From assembly GCA_003153075.1 (NCBI GenBank), contig PMBW01000135.1:1-11485 (forward strand): a stretch of DNA of 11,485 nt. The letters are read 5' to 3'. Source of the stretch: Dehalococcoidia bacterium (GTDB lineage Bacteria > Chloroflexota > Dehalococcoidia > Dehalococcoidales > Fen-1064). A program made the translations under genes and the position numbers. The first letter of the stretch is position 1, and each line of letters begins with the position of its first letter. Positions 1 to 7,408 of this stretch are shown here, one piece after another. Under the pieces are notes generated by a model that ran no database searches, was not told the origin of the DNA, and saw nothing but the letters and a program-made list of their open reading frames with translations.

Positions 1-317
1 GTTGAATTCATCCCGATGACAACGTTATTGCCAATTTTGCAGGCGTTGCTGACCGCACCGTGGCCGACGATGACATTATCACCTATGGTAACGTTGGTAA
101 CAGGCGGAATGGACGGCGAGCCGGAATGGATAACACAATTATCTTCGATCACGCTGTTTTTACCGATAGTAATTTTCCCGAGGTCGCCCCGGATCACTGC
201 GCCGGGCCAGACAGAACAATGCTCCCCCACTTCCACATCACCGATAACATAAGCTGCAGCGCTGACAAAGGCTGATTCCGCGATCTTTGGAGTCTTGCCG
301 TTAAAACTTTTTATCAT
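1..317 (-). CDS. Gamma-carbonic-anhydrase-like hexapeptide-repeat protein (3' part missing)
   Basis: The first 105 residues are visible; the rest lies beyond the window edge. The protein has left-handed beta-helix hexapeptide repeats (for example IGDVEVGEHCSVWPGAVIRGD, residues 25-45 in part, then ITIGKNSVIEDN and VTIGDNVIVGHG), which place it in the gamma-carbonic anhydrase family (Cam/CamH, YrdA, PaaY), normally soluble trimeric zinc or iron enzymes hydrating CO2. The family's Arg (R43) and Asp (D45) of the VIRGD motif are present, as are two metal-ligand histidines, H64 (CVIH) and H86 (VGHG). The third ligand position, five residues after H86, is Asn (N91). The usual Gln six residues before H64 is Glu (E58). 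Enzyme activity is therefore uncertain, although the fold assignment is firm. The start is the ATG at 317-315, preceded by GGAGGT at 322-327 with a 4-base gap. The gene is transcribed divergently from the kinase. Confidence 0.9.
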   Translation of the reverse strand, partial: MIKSFNGKTPKIAESAFVSAAAYVIGDVEVGEHCSVWPGAVIRGDLGKITIGKNSVIEDNCVIHSGSPSIPPVTNVTIGDNVIVGHGAVSNACKIGNNVVIGMNS

Positions 318-336
318 GTTTACCTCCGGTGCCAAC

Positions 337-366
337 ATAATACTAGTTTAGGCCAAAGCAGGTCAA
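337..366 (-). promoter_or_regulatory. Predicted sigma70-type promoter of the gamma-CA-like gene
   Basis: On the minus strand there is a -35 TTGACC (361-366), an 18-base spacer and a -10 TATTAT (337-342). Each box matches five of six consensus bases. Transcription would begin near base 330, giving a leader of only about 13 bases that still contains the GGAGGT ribosome site. This is prediction from sequence only. Confidence 0.6.
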
Positions 367-459
367 ACACCGGTACAAATATTAAGTCGGCAGTACTTTT
401 ATGCCCAAAATCTGATTGATCTATTTTCCTATTTGTATCCAGTCAATAGTACTAATTCC

Positions 460-488
460 TTGACAAATGTATCAGTCCAGAATAAACT
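460..488 (+). promoter_or_regulatory. Predicted sigma70-type promoter of the hybrid kinase gene
   Basis: A perfect -35 box TTGACA (460-465) is followed by a 17-base spacer and a -10 box TAAACT (483-488; four of six consensus bases). Initiation near base 495 would leave a leader of about 128 bases before the start codon at 623. The perfect -35 and ideal spacing make this the best plus-strand promoter candidate here. Confidence 0.6.
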
Positions 489-609
489 GAGCTTAATAAA
501 TAATGCTGTGCATTGAATATATTTAAACCGGGTCACGCAGGGTATTTTATACACCCTCTTTTGCATTTGCGGAATCGAATCTCGGATGACACCTGTGCGG
601 GATATGAAT

Positions 610-616
610 GGAGGGG
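610..616 (+). promoter_or_regulatory. Ribosome binding site that sets the kinase start
   Basis: GGAGGGG lies six bases upstream of the ATG at 623. An in-frame ATG at 608 overlaps this purine tract and has no comparable site before it, so 623 is preferred as the start codon. Confidence 0.8.
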
Positions 617-622
617 TTCGTA

Positions 623-3600
623 ATGGTAACAAAAAAAGACAAGACAAAACAAAAAACAATAGCTTCCCCGCAAATCAGACGGGCCGGAAAAAGTGTGTCT
701 GTCGATCACCCGGTTACAAAGCAAAACGAAAAGACCGATGCCTACCTTGCATCTTTCCCGGAATTGAACGTCAATCCGATTTTGGAACTTGACCGGAAGG
801 GTAAAATACTATATCAAAATCCGGCCTGCAAGCGGCTTTTCCCCGACCTTATAGAACTTGGGCCCAAACATCCCTTCCTGACAGATTGGTCAAAAACCGT
901 TAAAAAGCTCCTGGCCGGTAATTTGCTGCGTCCGTTTATACTTGAGACAAAAGTGGGCGATCTATACTTCGAGCAGGCGTGTTTCGCAGTTGCAGAAAAC
1001 CGCATACGGATCTACGCCAGAAACATCACCAGGCGTAAAATCGCCGAACAGGCGCTGCAAAGATCAGAACAAAATTTCCGCAACCTGATGGACAATTCCC
1101 CGCTTGGGATACGTATTACCGGCCAAAACGAAAATGCTTTATATACAAATAAAGCATTTCTTGATCTTTACGGCTACGCCAGCGTCGAAGAATTCAATGC
1201 GATACCTTTCCGTAAACGCTACACCCCTGCAAGCTATGCGGGATACCTTAGATGGAAAGCAAAACGGGACTGCGGTGAAAAGCTACCGGAAATCAATGAA
1301 ATCAGAATATTACGCAAGGATAATACGGTCCGGGATGTGTATGCTATCAGCAAGCAGACTATGTGGAACGGTCAAATTTGCCATCAGACTATCTATATCG
1401 ATAACACCGAACGCAGGCAGATGGAACAAGCTCTCCAATTATCAGAAGAAAACTTCCACAACTCTATCGACAGTTCATCAATGGGCATTGTTATTACCGA
1501 TGTAAAAAACCGCGTATTTTACGCAAATCAGGCCTTTCTGGATATCTTCGGTTACAAAAACGTGGATGAAATTAGCAGTAAGCCAGCAAGCGAATTTTAC
1601 ACTCCTGAATTGAAAGCAGAATCGATAATACGCGCTAAAAAGTTAGCCAAAGGCGAACCCCTGCCGGACAAGATCGAAGTAGAAATTTTACAAAAAGACG
1701 GCACAATCAGGAATTTTGAGGTTTTCCACAAAGAAGTGATCTGGAACGGCAAGAAGCAGCATCAGACAATTTATAACGATATTACAGAGCGTCAAAGGTT
1801 GATGACCGAAATCAACGAACTCAACAACATTATGCAGCTGGTCACGGATATCAATCAACTTATCGTAATAATCGATGATGAAAAGACGCTGCTGCAAAAA
1901 GCGTGCGACCAGTTCGTGAAGAGACGACAGTACCCGTTGGCCTGGATCGGCTTCATCCATGAAGGTTCCTATGATATCGTCCCATTTGTCAAGGCCGGGA
2001 ACAAGAGCGATTATATATCCACTATCAGAACAACCTGGGACAACTCCCGCCATGGTCAGGGACCGACCGGTATGGCAGTGAAAACAGGTAAACCCTCCGT
2101 GATGAAGGATATACTTAACAACACTCACTATAAACCATGGAAAGCAGCAGCGACCAAGATGGGCTTTAAAGCTTCGTTAGCGTTACCACTAACTCTCGGG
2201 AACAAAGTGATCGGTGTTTTTAACATATATTCCACGTCGGAGAAAGCATTCGACGAGAAAGAAATGGCGCTGCTGACCGAACTGTCCGGTGATCTATCTC
2301 TGGGCATTGAAAAAATCAGGCTTAGAGATGAACAGCACAAAATGGAACAAGCCTTGCGGGAGAAAGAAGAAAAATTAATGGAAGCGCAGGAAATAGCGCA
2401 CCTGGGTTACTGGTACTGGGATGTGAAAACAGGAGATGTCAACTGGTCGGATGAAGTATACGAAATTTTCCGCCTTGACCCGCAAATATTTAAACCAAAG
2501 ATAGATTCGATCCTGGCTTTATCGCCCTGGCCGGAGGACCATGAACGCGACCAGGAGTTGATCAAACGGGCGACTGATTCTCATCAACCAGGTTCCTATG
2601 AACAAAAATTCCTGCGTCCGGACAACAGCATCGGGTACTACTATTCGAATTTTCAGGGTAATTACAACACCCGCGGTAAATTGATTGCGATTATCGGAAC
2701 AGTGCTGGACATTACGGAACGTAAACAGGCGGAAGAAGCGCTGCGTCAGGAAAGGGATCGGGCGCAAACCTACCTGGATATTGCAGCGGTAATGATCGTG
2801 GCTCTGGATAATGAAGGAAAAGTTATGCTAATCAACCGCCGCGGTTGCGAAATTCTGGGTTATGAAGCTGAGGAAATCATCGGAAAGCACTGGCTTTCCA
2901 ATTTCATTCCAGACCGGCTGCGTATTGAAGTAGCTGAAGTCGCAGACCGTCTCAGGGCCGGAGAAATTGAACCAGTCAAACAACACGAAAATCCGGTATT
3001 AACCAGAGACGGCCGGGAGCGCATTATTGCCTGGAACAACACGGAGTTACACGACGAAAACGGAAAGATCATCGGGACGATCAGCTCCGGAGAAGATATC
3101 ACCGAACGCAAACAGGCAGAACAGGCGCTAAAAGAGAGTGAAGAAAAATACAGGTTGATCGTGGAGAACAGCCGCGACGTTATTTTTGCGCTTAACTCCG
3201 ACGGCGAATTCATTTACCTGTCCCCATCTATCAAAAGCGTGCTTGGATACGAGCCAACCGACCTGATCGGCCTTCGGTTTGATTCCCTTGTCCATCCCGA
3301 TGACGGCGAAAGTGTCCGGGCGGGAATACAGCGTAACATCAAAGACGGTTTTCAGACAAAGGATGGCCAGCAATACCGCATCCGCAATACTAACGGCGAA
3401 TGGCGCTGGCATGTCGGGCGCGGAAATACAGTGCGTGACGAGCTGGGGAATTTTCTGTATTTTATCGGGACCGCCAATGATATCACCGAACGCAAGCACG
3501 CAGATGAAGCATTAAAAGCTTCGGAACAAAACTTCCGCAATACGGTAGACAGCTCGACGATGGGGATTCGTATTGTCGACGCCGATTGGCGCACTCTTTA

Positions 3601-6600
3601 CGTTAACCAGGTATTCCTGGATATCTTCGGTTATGCGAATCGTGACGAAGTAGGGCCAAATCCCCTGCAAGAACATTACACACCGGAAGAACATACCCGT
3701 TTTCTCCTGCGTAAAGAGAAAAGAGCAAGAGGGGAAAATGTTCCCGATAATATCGACGTTGATATCATACGGACGGACGGCAATATCCGCAATTTGCAGG
3801 TTTTGCTGAAGAAGGTATTCTGGGATGGCAAAGAACAGCGGCAATTGATCTACAATGATGTCACCGAGCGGAAACGATCGGAAAAAGCGTTAAAAGAATC
3901 CGAACTCAATTTCCGCAATTCTTTAGACAGTTCGCTGATGGGTATCCGAATTGTCGATGATGAACATAAAACGCTGTACGCAAATCAGGAATTCCTGAAA
4001 ATATTCGGATACAAAAATATCGAAGAGATCAGCGATTTTCCTTTACAGGATCATTACACGCCGGCGGAGCATGAACGTTTTCTATTGCGAAAAGAGCAGA
4101 GGCTACGCGGTGAACCGATTGCGGACAACCTGCAAGTGGAAATTACCGGTAAGGACGGCGCGATTCGGTATATCGAAACTCATGAAAGTGAAGTGCTGTG
4201 GAACGGCAAAAAGCAGTGTGAGCTGATCTATAAAGATGTTACGGAAAGCAAATTAGCGCAGGAAGCACTGAAGTTATCGGAACAGAACTTCCGCAATTCC
4301 ATGGACGGCTCATTTATGGGCATCCGTATTGTCGACATAGAAGGGCATATTTTATATTCGAATCGGGCATTCCTGGATATATTCGGTTACAAAAATATCG
4401 ATGAGGTCGCAGCGCATCCACCCCGGGAGATGTTTACACCTGAATCTTATAAGGTCTTCTCCGCGCGTGTAGAGAAAATCAGACATGGTGAACCGGTTCC
4501 TGACACCATAGAAGTTGATATTATCCGCAGAGACGGCGCCAAGCGGCATTTGCAGCTTTTTTATAAAGATGTGTTCTGGGACGGCAACCAGCGGTATCAG
4601 ACTCTCTATTACGACGTCACCGAACAAAAGCAAACAGAAGAAGCATTAAAAGCATCGGAGGAAAAATATTCCGCACTGATCGAACAAAGCACCGACGGGA
4701 TCGTCATGCTCGATTCGCACACAATCGAATTTGCCAATCAGAGAATATACGAGTTAACCGGATATTCGCAGAACGAGATCATGGGGAAACAGTTTATTGA
4801 ACTGATCGCCTTGGAATACCATGAACTGCTGATAAACAGTTACCACCGGGTCGTGGCCCCTGGTGAAGCTAATACACTCGAACTGGAAATCATCGCAAAA
4901 GACGGGAAGAAAATAGCCGTGGAATCCAGAGCGCTGCCACTCGAATATAAAAACCGCCCGGCTACGATGGTAATCATCCGGAATATCACCGCCCGTAAAA
5001 AAGCGGAAGCAGCGCTAATCGCATCCGAGCAGAACTTCCGCAACTCCATGGACAGTTCCCTGATCGGCATCCGTATTGTCGACAAAAAATGGCAGACGTT
5101 ATACGCCAATCAAAATTTTTTGGAGATCTTCGGGTATAAAACGGTTGACGAGATCGGAATAGTCAATCCCAAGGAATTATATACTCCGGCAGAGTATGAA
5201 CGATTTATGGACCGCCATAACCGGCGGCAGAAAGGTGAAACTGTTTCCGATGACATCGAGATGGAAATTGTGCGTAAAGACGGCGCAATCCGCTATGTCC
5301 AGAGCACACTCAACCATGTGCTGTGGAACGGAGAGGAACACTATCAGCTTCTTTGCATGGACGTTACTGAACGCCGGCAGGCGGAACAGGCCCTGAAGTT
5401 ATCGGAACAAAATTTCCGTAACTCCATGGACAGCTCGCCGGTTGGCATCCGTATCTCCGACATAGACGAGAAGAATTTGTACGCAAACCAGGCATTACTG
5501 GATATCTTCGGATATAAAAATGTTGATGAAATCGCGAAAAATCCTCCGCAAAATTTCTACGCACCCCAGGCGTATGCCGATTGGGTGATGCGTCATCAGA
5601 GACTACTGCGTGGCGAACTGATGCCTAAACAGATAGAGATCAATATCACCCGTAAAGACGGCGCTGTCCGGAATTTACAGGTTTCGCTCAGAGAAATATT
5701 CTGGGACGGGAAGCAACGATTCCAGACCCTTTATAACGATATTACAGAGTTGAAACAAGCGGAAAAAGCGCAGCATGAAACGGAAGAAAAATACCGGATG
5801 ATCGTGGAGAATACGCGCGATATGATTTTCACGATCGACCTTCGCCGGGAGTATGTGTATGTATCGCCGTCTTTCCACACAATGCTCGGTTACAAGCAGG
5901 ATGAGCTTATCGGTAAGCCATTTATCTCGCTGGTGCACCCGGAAGACGTGCCGATTATCGAGAAAGAAGTACAGCTGAGTAATATGCCCGGTTACAAAAA
6001 CAGCGGCGAGGCAGAATACCGTATCCGCAATGCCGCCGGGGAATGGCGCTGGATTGTTTCCCGCGGCACTAGATTAGCCGATATCGATGGAAAGTTCCTG
6101 TACTTCATCGGCATCGCCAGGGATATCACCGAACAAAAACAAGCAGAGCAGGAAAAAAGGCGGCTGGAAGAGAGAGCTCAAATCGCCAGCAGGCTGGCAG
6201 CAGTGGGTGAAATGGCCGCAGGTATTGCTCACGAAATTAATAACCCGCTGACCGGAGTCCTCGGTTTTGCAGAATTAATAATGGAAAAAGAAAATATCCC
6301 GGACGATATCAAGGAAAACCTGGTGATGATCGCTGACGGCAGCCAGCGGGTAGCTAATATAGTAAAACGGCTGCTCACATTCGCGCGCCAGTCGAAGCCC
6401 GTTAAAACCCTGGCAAATCTGAATGAACTGATCGAAAACACGATTAAATTAAGGGAATATGTCTTAAAAACCAACAGCATTAATGTCGTCACCATATTCG
6501 ATCCGGAATTACCATGGTCGGTGGTCGACCCGGGGCAATTGCAGCAGGTGTTCCTCAACCTGATAGTAAATGCCGAACAGGCAATGAAAAAAGCGCACGG

Positions 6601-7318
6601 CAAGGGGACTTTAACAATTACCACGGAAAAACTGGATAATATGCTGCATATTTCTTTCCAGGACGACGGTCCGGGTATTGCGAAAGAGAATATGACGCAT
6701 ATGTTCGAACCGTTCTTTACCACTAAAGCGCCGGGAGAAGGTACCGGCCTGGGATTGAGCCTGTCACGCTCGATTGTATTGGAGCACGATGGGAAAATGA
6801 GCGTGGAAAGTGAGGTAGGCAAAGGCGCCACATTTGTCGTTGAGCTGCCCATGATCGAAGCGCTCCCGGGCGAAGAAGAAACCCCGGCGCCGGCAAGTAG
6901 GATCAAGCCTGTTGTAGCGCACAATGCGAGGATACTGGTGGTCGATGATGAACCAACAATCCGCGACCTGCTTGAAAAGGTACTGACAAAAATGGGGTTC
7001 AGGGTGGATCTCACCGCCGATGCCGGTATCGCACTGGATAAGATCCACGCAGGTGAAATCTACGATCTGATCATCACCGACATCAGAATGCCAGGTATGA
7101 GTGGAATTGAGCTGTACTCACGGATTATGGAAAAAGCACCGGAGATGAAAGACAGGATTGTTTTTATCACCGGTGATGTGATGGGCGTGGATATCAAGAC
7201 ATTCCTGATTCAGAATAAACTGCCTTATCTGGCTAAACCATTCGACATCGATCTGTTGAAAGAAAAAATCGGGGCGATGATCGAGCCGCAAACCGAAAAT
7301 AATAAGGTTGAAAGCTAA
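623..7318 (+). CDS. Giant soluble multi-PAS/GAF hybrid sensor histidine kinase with C-terminal receiver
   Basis: A 2231-residue kinase, several times the length of a typical sensor kinase. No signal peptide or membrane segment is visible, so it should act in the cytoplasm. Approximate domain order: degenerate PAS1 (40-140); PAS2 and PAS3 (152-403); GAF (410-565); PAS4, PAS_3-like (585-712); PAS5 (717-842); PAS6 (843-970); PAS7-9 (971-1348); PAS10 (1349-1471); PAS11-12 (1472-1723); PAS13 (1724-1840); HisKA; HATPase_c; receiver. The H-box GIAHEINNPL puts the autophosphorylated His at 1870. The ATPase has its N box (NLIVNAEQAM, N1979-N1983), G1 (DDGPGI from D2014) and G2 (GTGLGL from G2040). The receiver keeps its acidic pair D2108/D2109, phospho-acceptor D2153, T2183 and K2205, so all catalytic parts look intact. 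Most PAS domains end in a DITERKQAEQAL-type helical linker. Expected role: His-to-Asp relay from several cytoplasmic cues. There is no HPt, output domain or adjacent response regulator, and the ligands cannot be predicted. The start at 623 is chosen from GGAGGGG six bases upstream. Confidence 0.96.
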   Translation: MVTKKDKTKQKTIASPQIRRAGKSVSVDHPVTKQNEKTDAYLASFPELNVNPILELDRKGKILYQNPACKRLFPDLIELGPKHPFLTDWSKTVKKLLAGNLLRPFILETKVGDLYFEQACFAVAENRIRIYARNITRRKIAEQALQRSEQNFRNLMDNSPLGIRITGQNENALYTNKAFLDLYGYASVEEFNAIPFRKRYTPASYAGYLRWKAKRDCGEKLPEINEIRILRKDNTVRDVYAISKQTMWNGQICHQTIYIDNTERRQMEQALQLSEENFHNSIDSSSMGIVITDVKNRVFYANQAFLDIFGYKNVDEISSKPASEFYTPELKAESIIRAKKLAKGEPLPDKIEVEILQKDGTIRNFEVFHKEVIWNGKKQHQTIYNDITERQRLMTEINELNNIMQLVTDINQLIVIIDDEKTLLQKACDQFVKRRQYPLAWIGFIHEGSYDIVPFVKAGNKSDYISTIRTTWDNSRHGQGPTGMAVKTGKPSVMKDILNNTHYKPWKAAATKMGFKASLALPLTLGNKVIGVFNIYSTSEKAFDEKEMALLTELSGDLSLGIEKIRLRDEQHKMEQALREKEEKLMEAQEIAHLGYWYWDVKTGDVNWSDEVYEIFRLDPQIFKPKIDSILALSPWPEDHERDQELIKRATDSHQPGSYEQKFLRPDNSIGYYYSNFQGNYNTRGKLIAIIGTVLDITERKQAEEALRQERDRAQTYLDIAAVMIVALDNEGKVMLINRRGCEILGYEAEEIIGKHWLSNFIPDRLRIEVAEVADRLRAGEIEPVKQHENPVLTRDGRERIIAWNNTELHDENGKIIGTISSGEDITERKQAEQALKESEEKYRLIVENSRDVIFALNSDGEFIYLSPSIKSVLGYEPTDLIGLRFDSLVHPDDGESVRAGIQRNIKDGFQTKDGQQYRIRNTNGEWRWHVGRGNTVRDELGNFLYFIGTANDITERKHADEALKASEQNFRNTVDSSTMGIRIVDADWRTLYVNQVFLDIFGYANRDEVGPNPLQEHYTPEEHTRFLLRKEKRARGENVPDNIDVDIIRTDGNIRNLQVLLKKVFWDGKEQRQLIYNDVTERKRSEKALKESELNFRNSLDSSLMGIRIVDDEHKTLYANQEFLKIFGYKNIEEISDFPLQDHYTPAEHERFLLRKEQRLRGEPIADNLQVEITGKDGAIRYIETHESEVLWNGKKQCELIYKDVTESKLAQEALKLSEQNFRNSMDGSFMGIRIVDIEGHILYSNRAFLDIFGYKNIDEVAAHPPREMFTPESYKVFSARVEKIRHGEPVPDTIEVDIIRRDGAKRHLQLFYKDVFWDGNQRYQTLYYDVTEQKQTEEALKASEEKYSALIEQSTDGIVMLDSHTIEFANQRIYELTGYSQNEIMGKQFIELIALEYHELLINSYHRVVAPGEANTLELEIIAKDGKKIAVESRALPLEYKNRPATMVIIRNITARKKAEAALIASEQNFRNSMDSSLIGIRIVDKKWQTLYANQNFLEIFGYKTVDEIGIVNPKELYTPAEYERFMDRHNRRQKGETVSDDIEMEIVRKDGAIRYVQSTLNHVLWNGEEHYQLLCMDVTERRQAEQALKLSEQNFRNSMDSSPVGIRISDIDEKNLYANQALLDIFGYKNVDEIAKNPPQNFYAPQAYADWVMRHQRLLRGELMPKQIEINITRKDGAVRNLQVSLREIFWDGKQRFQTLYNDITELKQAEKAQHETEEKYRMIVENTRDMIFTIDLRREYVYVSPSFHTMLGYKQDELIGKPFISLVHPEDVPIIEKEVQLSNMPGYKNSGEAEYRIRNAAGEWRWIVSRGTRLADIDGKFLYFIGIARDITEQKQAEQEKRRLEERAQIASRLAAVGEMAAGIAHEINNPLTGVLGFAELIMEKENIPDDIKENLVMIADGSQRVANIVKRLLTFARQSKPVKTLANLNELIENTIKLREYVLKTNSINVVTIFDPELPWSVVDPGQLQQVFLNLIVNAEQAMKKAHGKGTLTITTEKLDNMLHISFQDDGPGIAKENMTHMFEPFFTTKAPGEGTGLGLSLSRSIVLEHDGKMSVESEVGKGATFVVELPMIEALPGEEETPAPASRIKPVVAHNARILVVDDEPTIRDLLEKVLTKMGFRVDLTADAGIALDKIHAGEIYDLIITDIRMPGMSGIELYSRIMEKAPEMKDRIVFITGDVMGVDIKTFLIQNKLPYLAKPFDIDLLKEKIGAMIEPQTENNKVES
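1076..1831 (+). repeat. Two tandem 378-bp PAS-encoding units (type A, block 1: PAS2-PAS3)
   Basis: Two in-frame units of exactly 126 codons begin at 1076 and 1454. Each opens with a phenylalanine that follows the SEQNF/SEENF helix. Shared positions include a GI-I-D strand start, LYTNKAF or FYANQAF, LD-[LY/IF]-GY, YTP, a GE-LP segment, a KD(G/N) turn, WNG, and a D-TER end. The GAF domain follows directly and separates this block from the other type A units. Confidence 0.85.
3149..3532 (+). repeat. Type B PAS unit (PAS6), paralogue of PAS13
   Basis: This 384-bp, 128-codon unit has the pattern EEKYR-IVEN, IF-(I/L), Y(L/V)SPS, LGY, LIG, LVHPDD, YRIRN--GEWRW, and FLYFIG-A-DITE. The same pattern occurs in PAS13, starting at 5792. 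The GEWRW strand and HPDD motif are typical of PAS_3-class domains. It sits immediately before the three-unit type A block. Confidence 0.8.
3533..4666 (+). repeat. Three tandem 378-bp PAS-encoding units (type A, block 2: PAS7-PAS9)
   Basis: The three units begin at 3533, 3911 and 4289, each exactly 126 codons with no insertion or deletion between the marker phenylalanines. Shared residues include SS-MGIRIVD or a close variant, LY-NQ-FL-IFGY, YTP or FTP, a DG-IR or DGAKR turn, W(D/N)G, and a DVTE ending. They are clear protein paralogues of units 1076-1831 and 5036-5791. Confidence 0.9.
4667..5035 (+). other. PAS10 module interrupting the type A array
   Basis: This 369-bp, 123-codon PAS has a different sequence type. 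It reads LIEQSTDGIVMLD, FANQRIYELTGYS, a KDGKKIAVE segment and MVIIRNITARKKAEAAL. It lacks the YTP and WDG/WNG motifs of the type A units. It separates the PAS7-9 block from the PAS11-12 block and keeps the reading frame and helical linker on both sides. Confidence 0.8.
5036..5791 (+). repeat. Two tandem 378-bp PAS-encoding units (type A, block 3: PAS11-PAS12)
   Basis: Units at 5036 and 5414 are again exactly 126 codons. Both start FRNSMDSS and carry LYANQ, IFGYK-VDEI, Y(T/A)P, RKDGA(I/V)R and W(N/D)G. PAS11 diverges near its end (QLLCMDVTE, where siblings have Q-(I/L)Y-D(V/I)TE). A 17-bp exact match, CTGAAGTTATCGGAACA, is shared by the unit junctions at 4268-4284 and 5393-5409, which are 375 codons apart. 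Confidence 0.9.
5792..6160 (+). repeat. Type B PAS unit (PAS13), next to the kinase core
   Basis: The second copy of the PAS6 type: EEKYRMIVEN, VYVSPS, MLGY, LIGKPF, LVHPED, YRIRN, GEWRWIVSRG, GKFLYFIG and DITEQKQAEQ. Its C-terminal helix runs straight into the HisKA dimerisation helix, so this is the PAS domain that would couple the array to the catalytic core. The right boundary is approximate. Confidence 0.8.
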
Positions 7319-7352
7319 AACCTGGAGTTTTCACGGTAGTCGCACCGCAAAG

Positions 7353-7381
7353 AAAAAGGCCGGCGTGATCCCGGTCTTTTT
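7353..7381. terminator. Bidirectional intrinsic terminator
   Basis: AAAAAGGCCGG (7353-7363), a 7-base loop, then CCGGTCTTTTT (7371-7381) form an 11-bp stem with one G-T wobble. On either strand the GC core is followed by a T-run. It lies 34 bases after the kinase stop codon and 27 bases after the end of the converging phosphoglycerate mutase gene, so it can end both transcription units. Confidence 0.85.
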
Positions 7382-7408
7382 AATTACGAACAGACCGAAT
7401 GCCAGGAT

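Larger units (their letters stand above)
318..622. other. Divergent intergenic region
   Basis: These 305 bases separate the divergent gamma-CA-like gene and the kinase. They are more AT-rich than the flanking genes and hold one predicted promoter in each direction (337-366 minus, 460-488 plus). The roughly 90 bases between the two -35 boxes are free for regulator binding, but I see no convincing palindromic operator. The predicted kinase leader (about 495-622) contains only a weak GGGT/ACCC inverted repeat at 540-556 and no recognisable riboswitch or small gene. Confidence 0.7.

Noticed and set aside
540..556. Inverted repeat in the kinase leader as an operator or attenuator
   Set aside because: Only four outer pairs (GGGT/ACCC) are continuous and the inner positions mismatch, so it is too weak to call.
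608..622. Upstream in-frame ATG at 608 as the kinase start
   Set aside because: It overlaps the GGAGGGG tract that is well placed for the ATG at 623, and has no good ribosome site of its own.
1076..5791. Regularly spaced repeats that might suggest a CRISPR array or satellite
   Set aside because: The period is 378 bases, the copies are diverged in DNA, and they encode PAS domains in one continuous frame.
6229..7014. Long minus-strand open frame (261 codons) opposite the kinase catalytic core
   Set aside because: The opposite strand encodes conserved HisKA, HATPase_c and receiver motifs in order. The antisense translation is Ser/Ile/Leu-rich with no recognisable motif, so it is a shadow frame.
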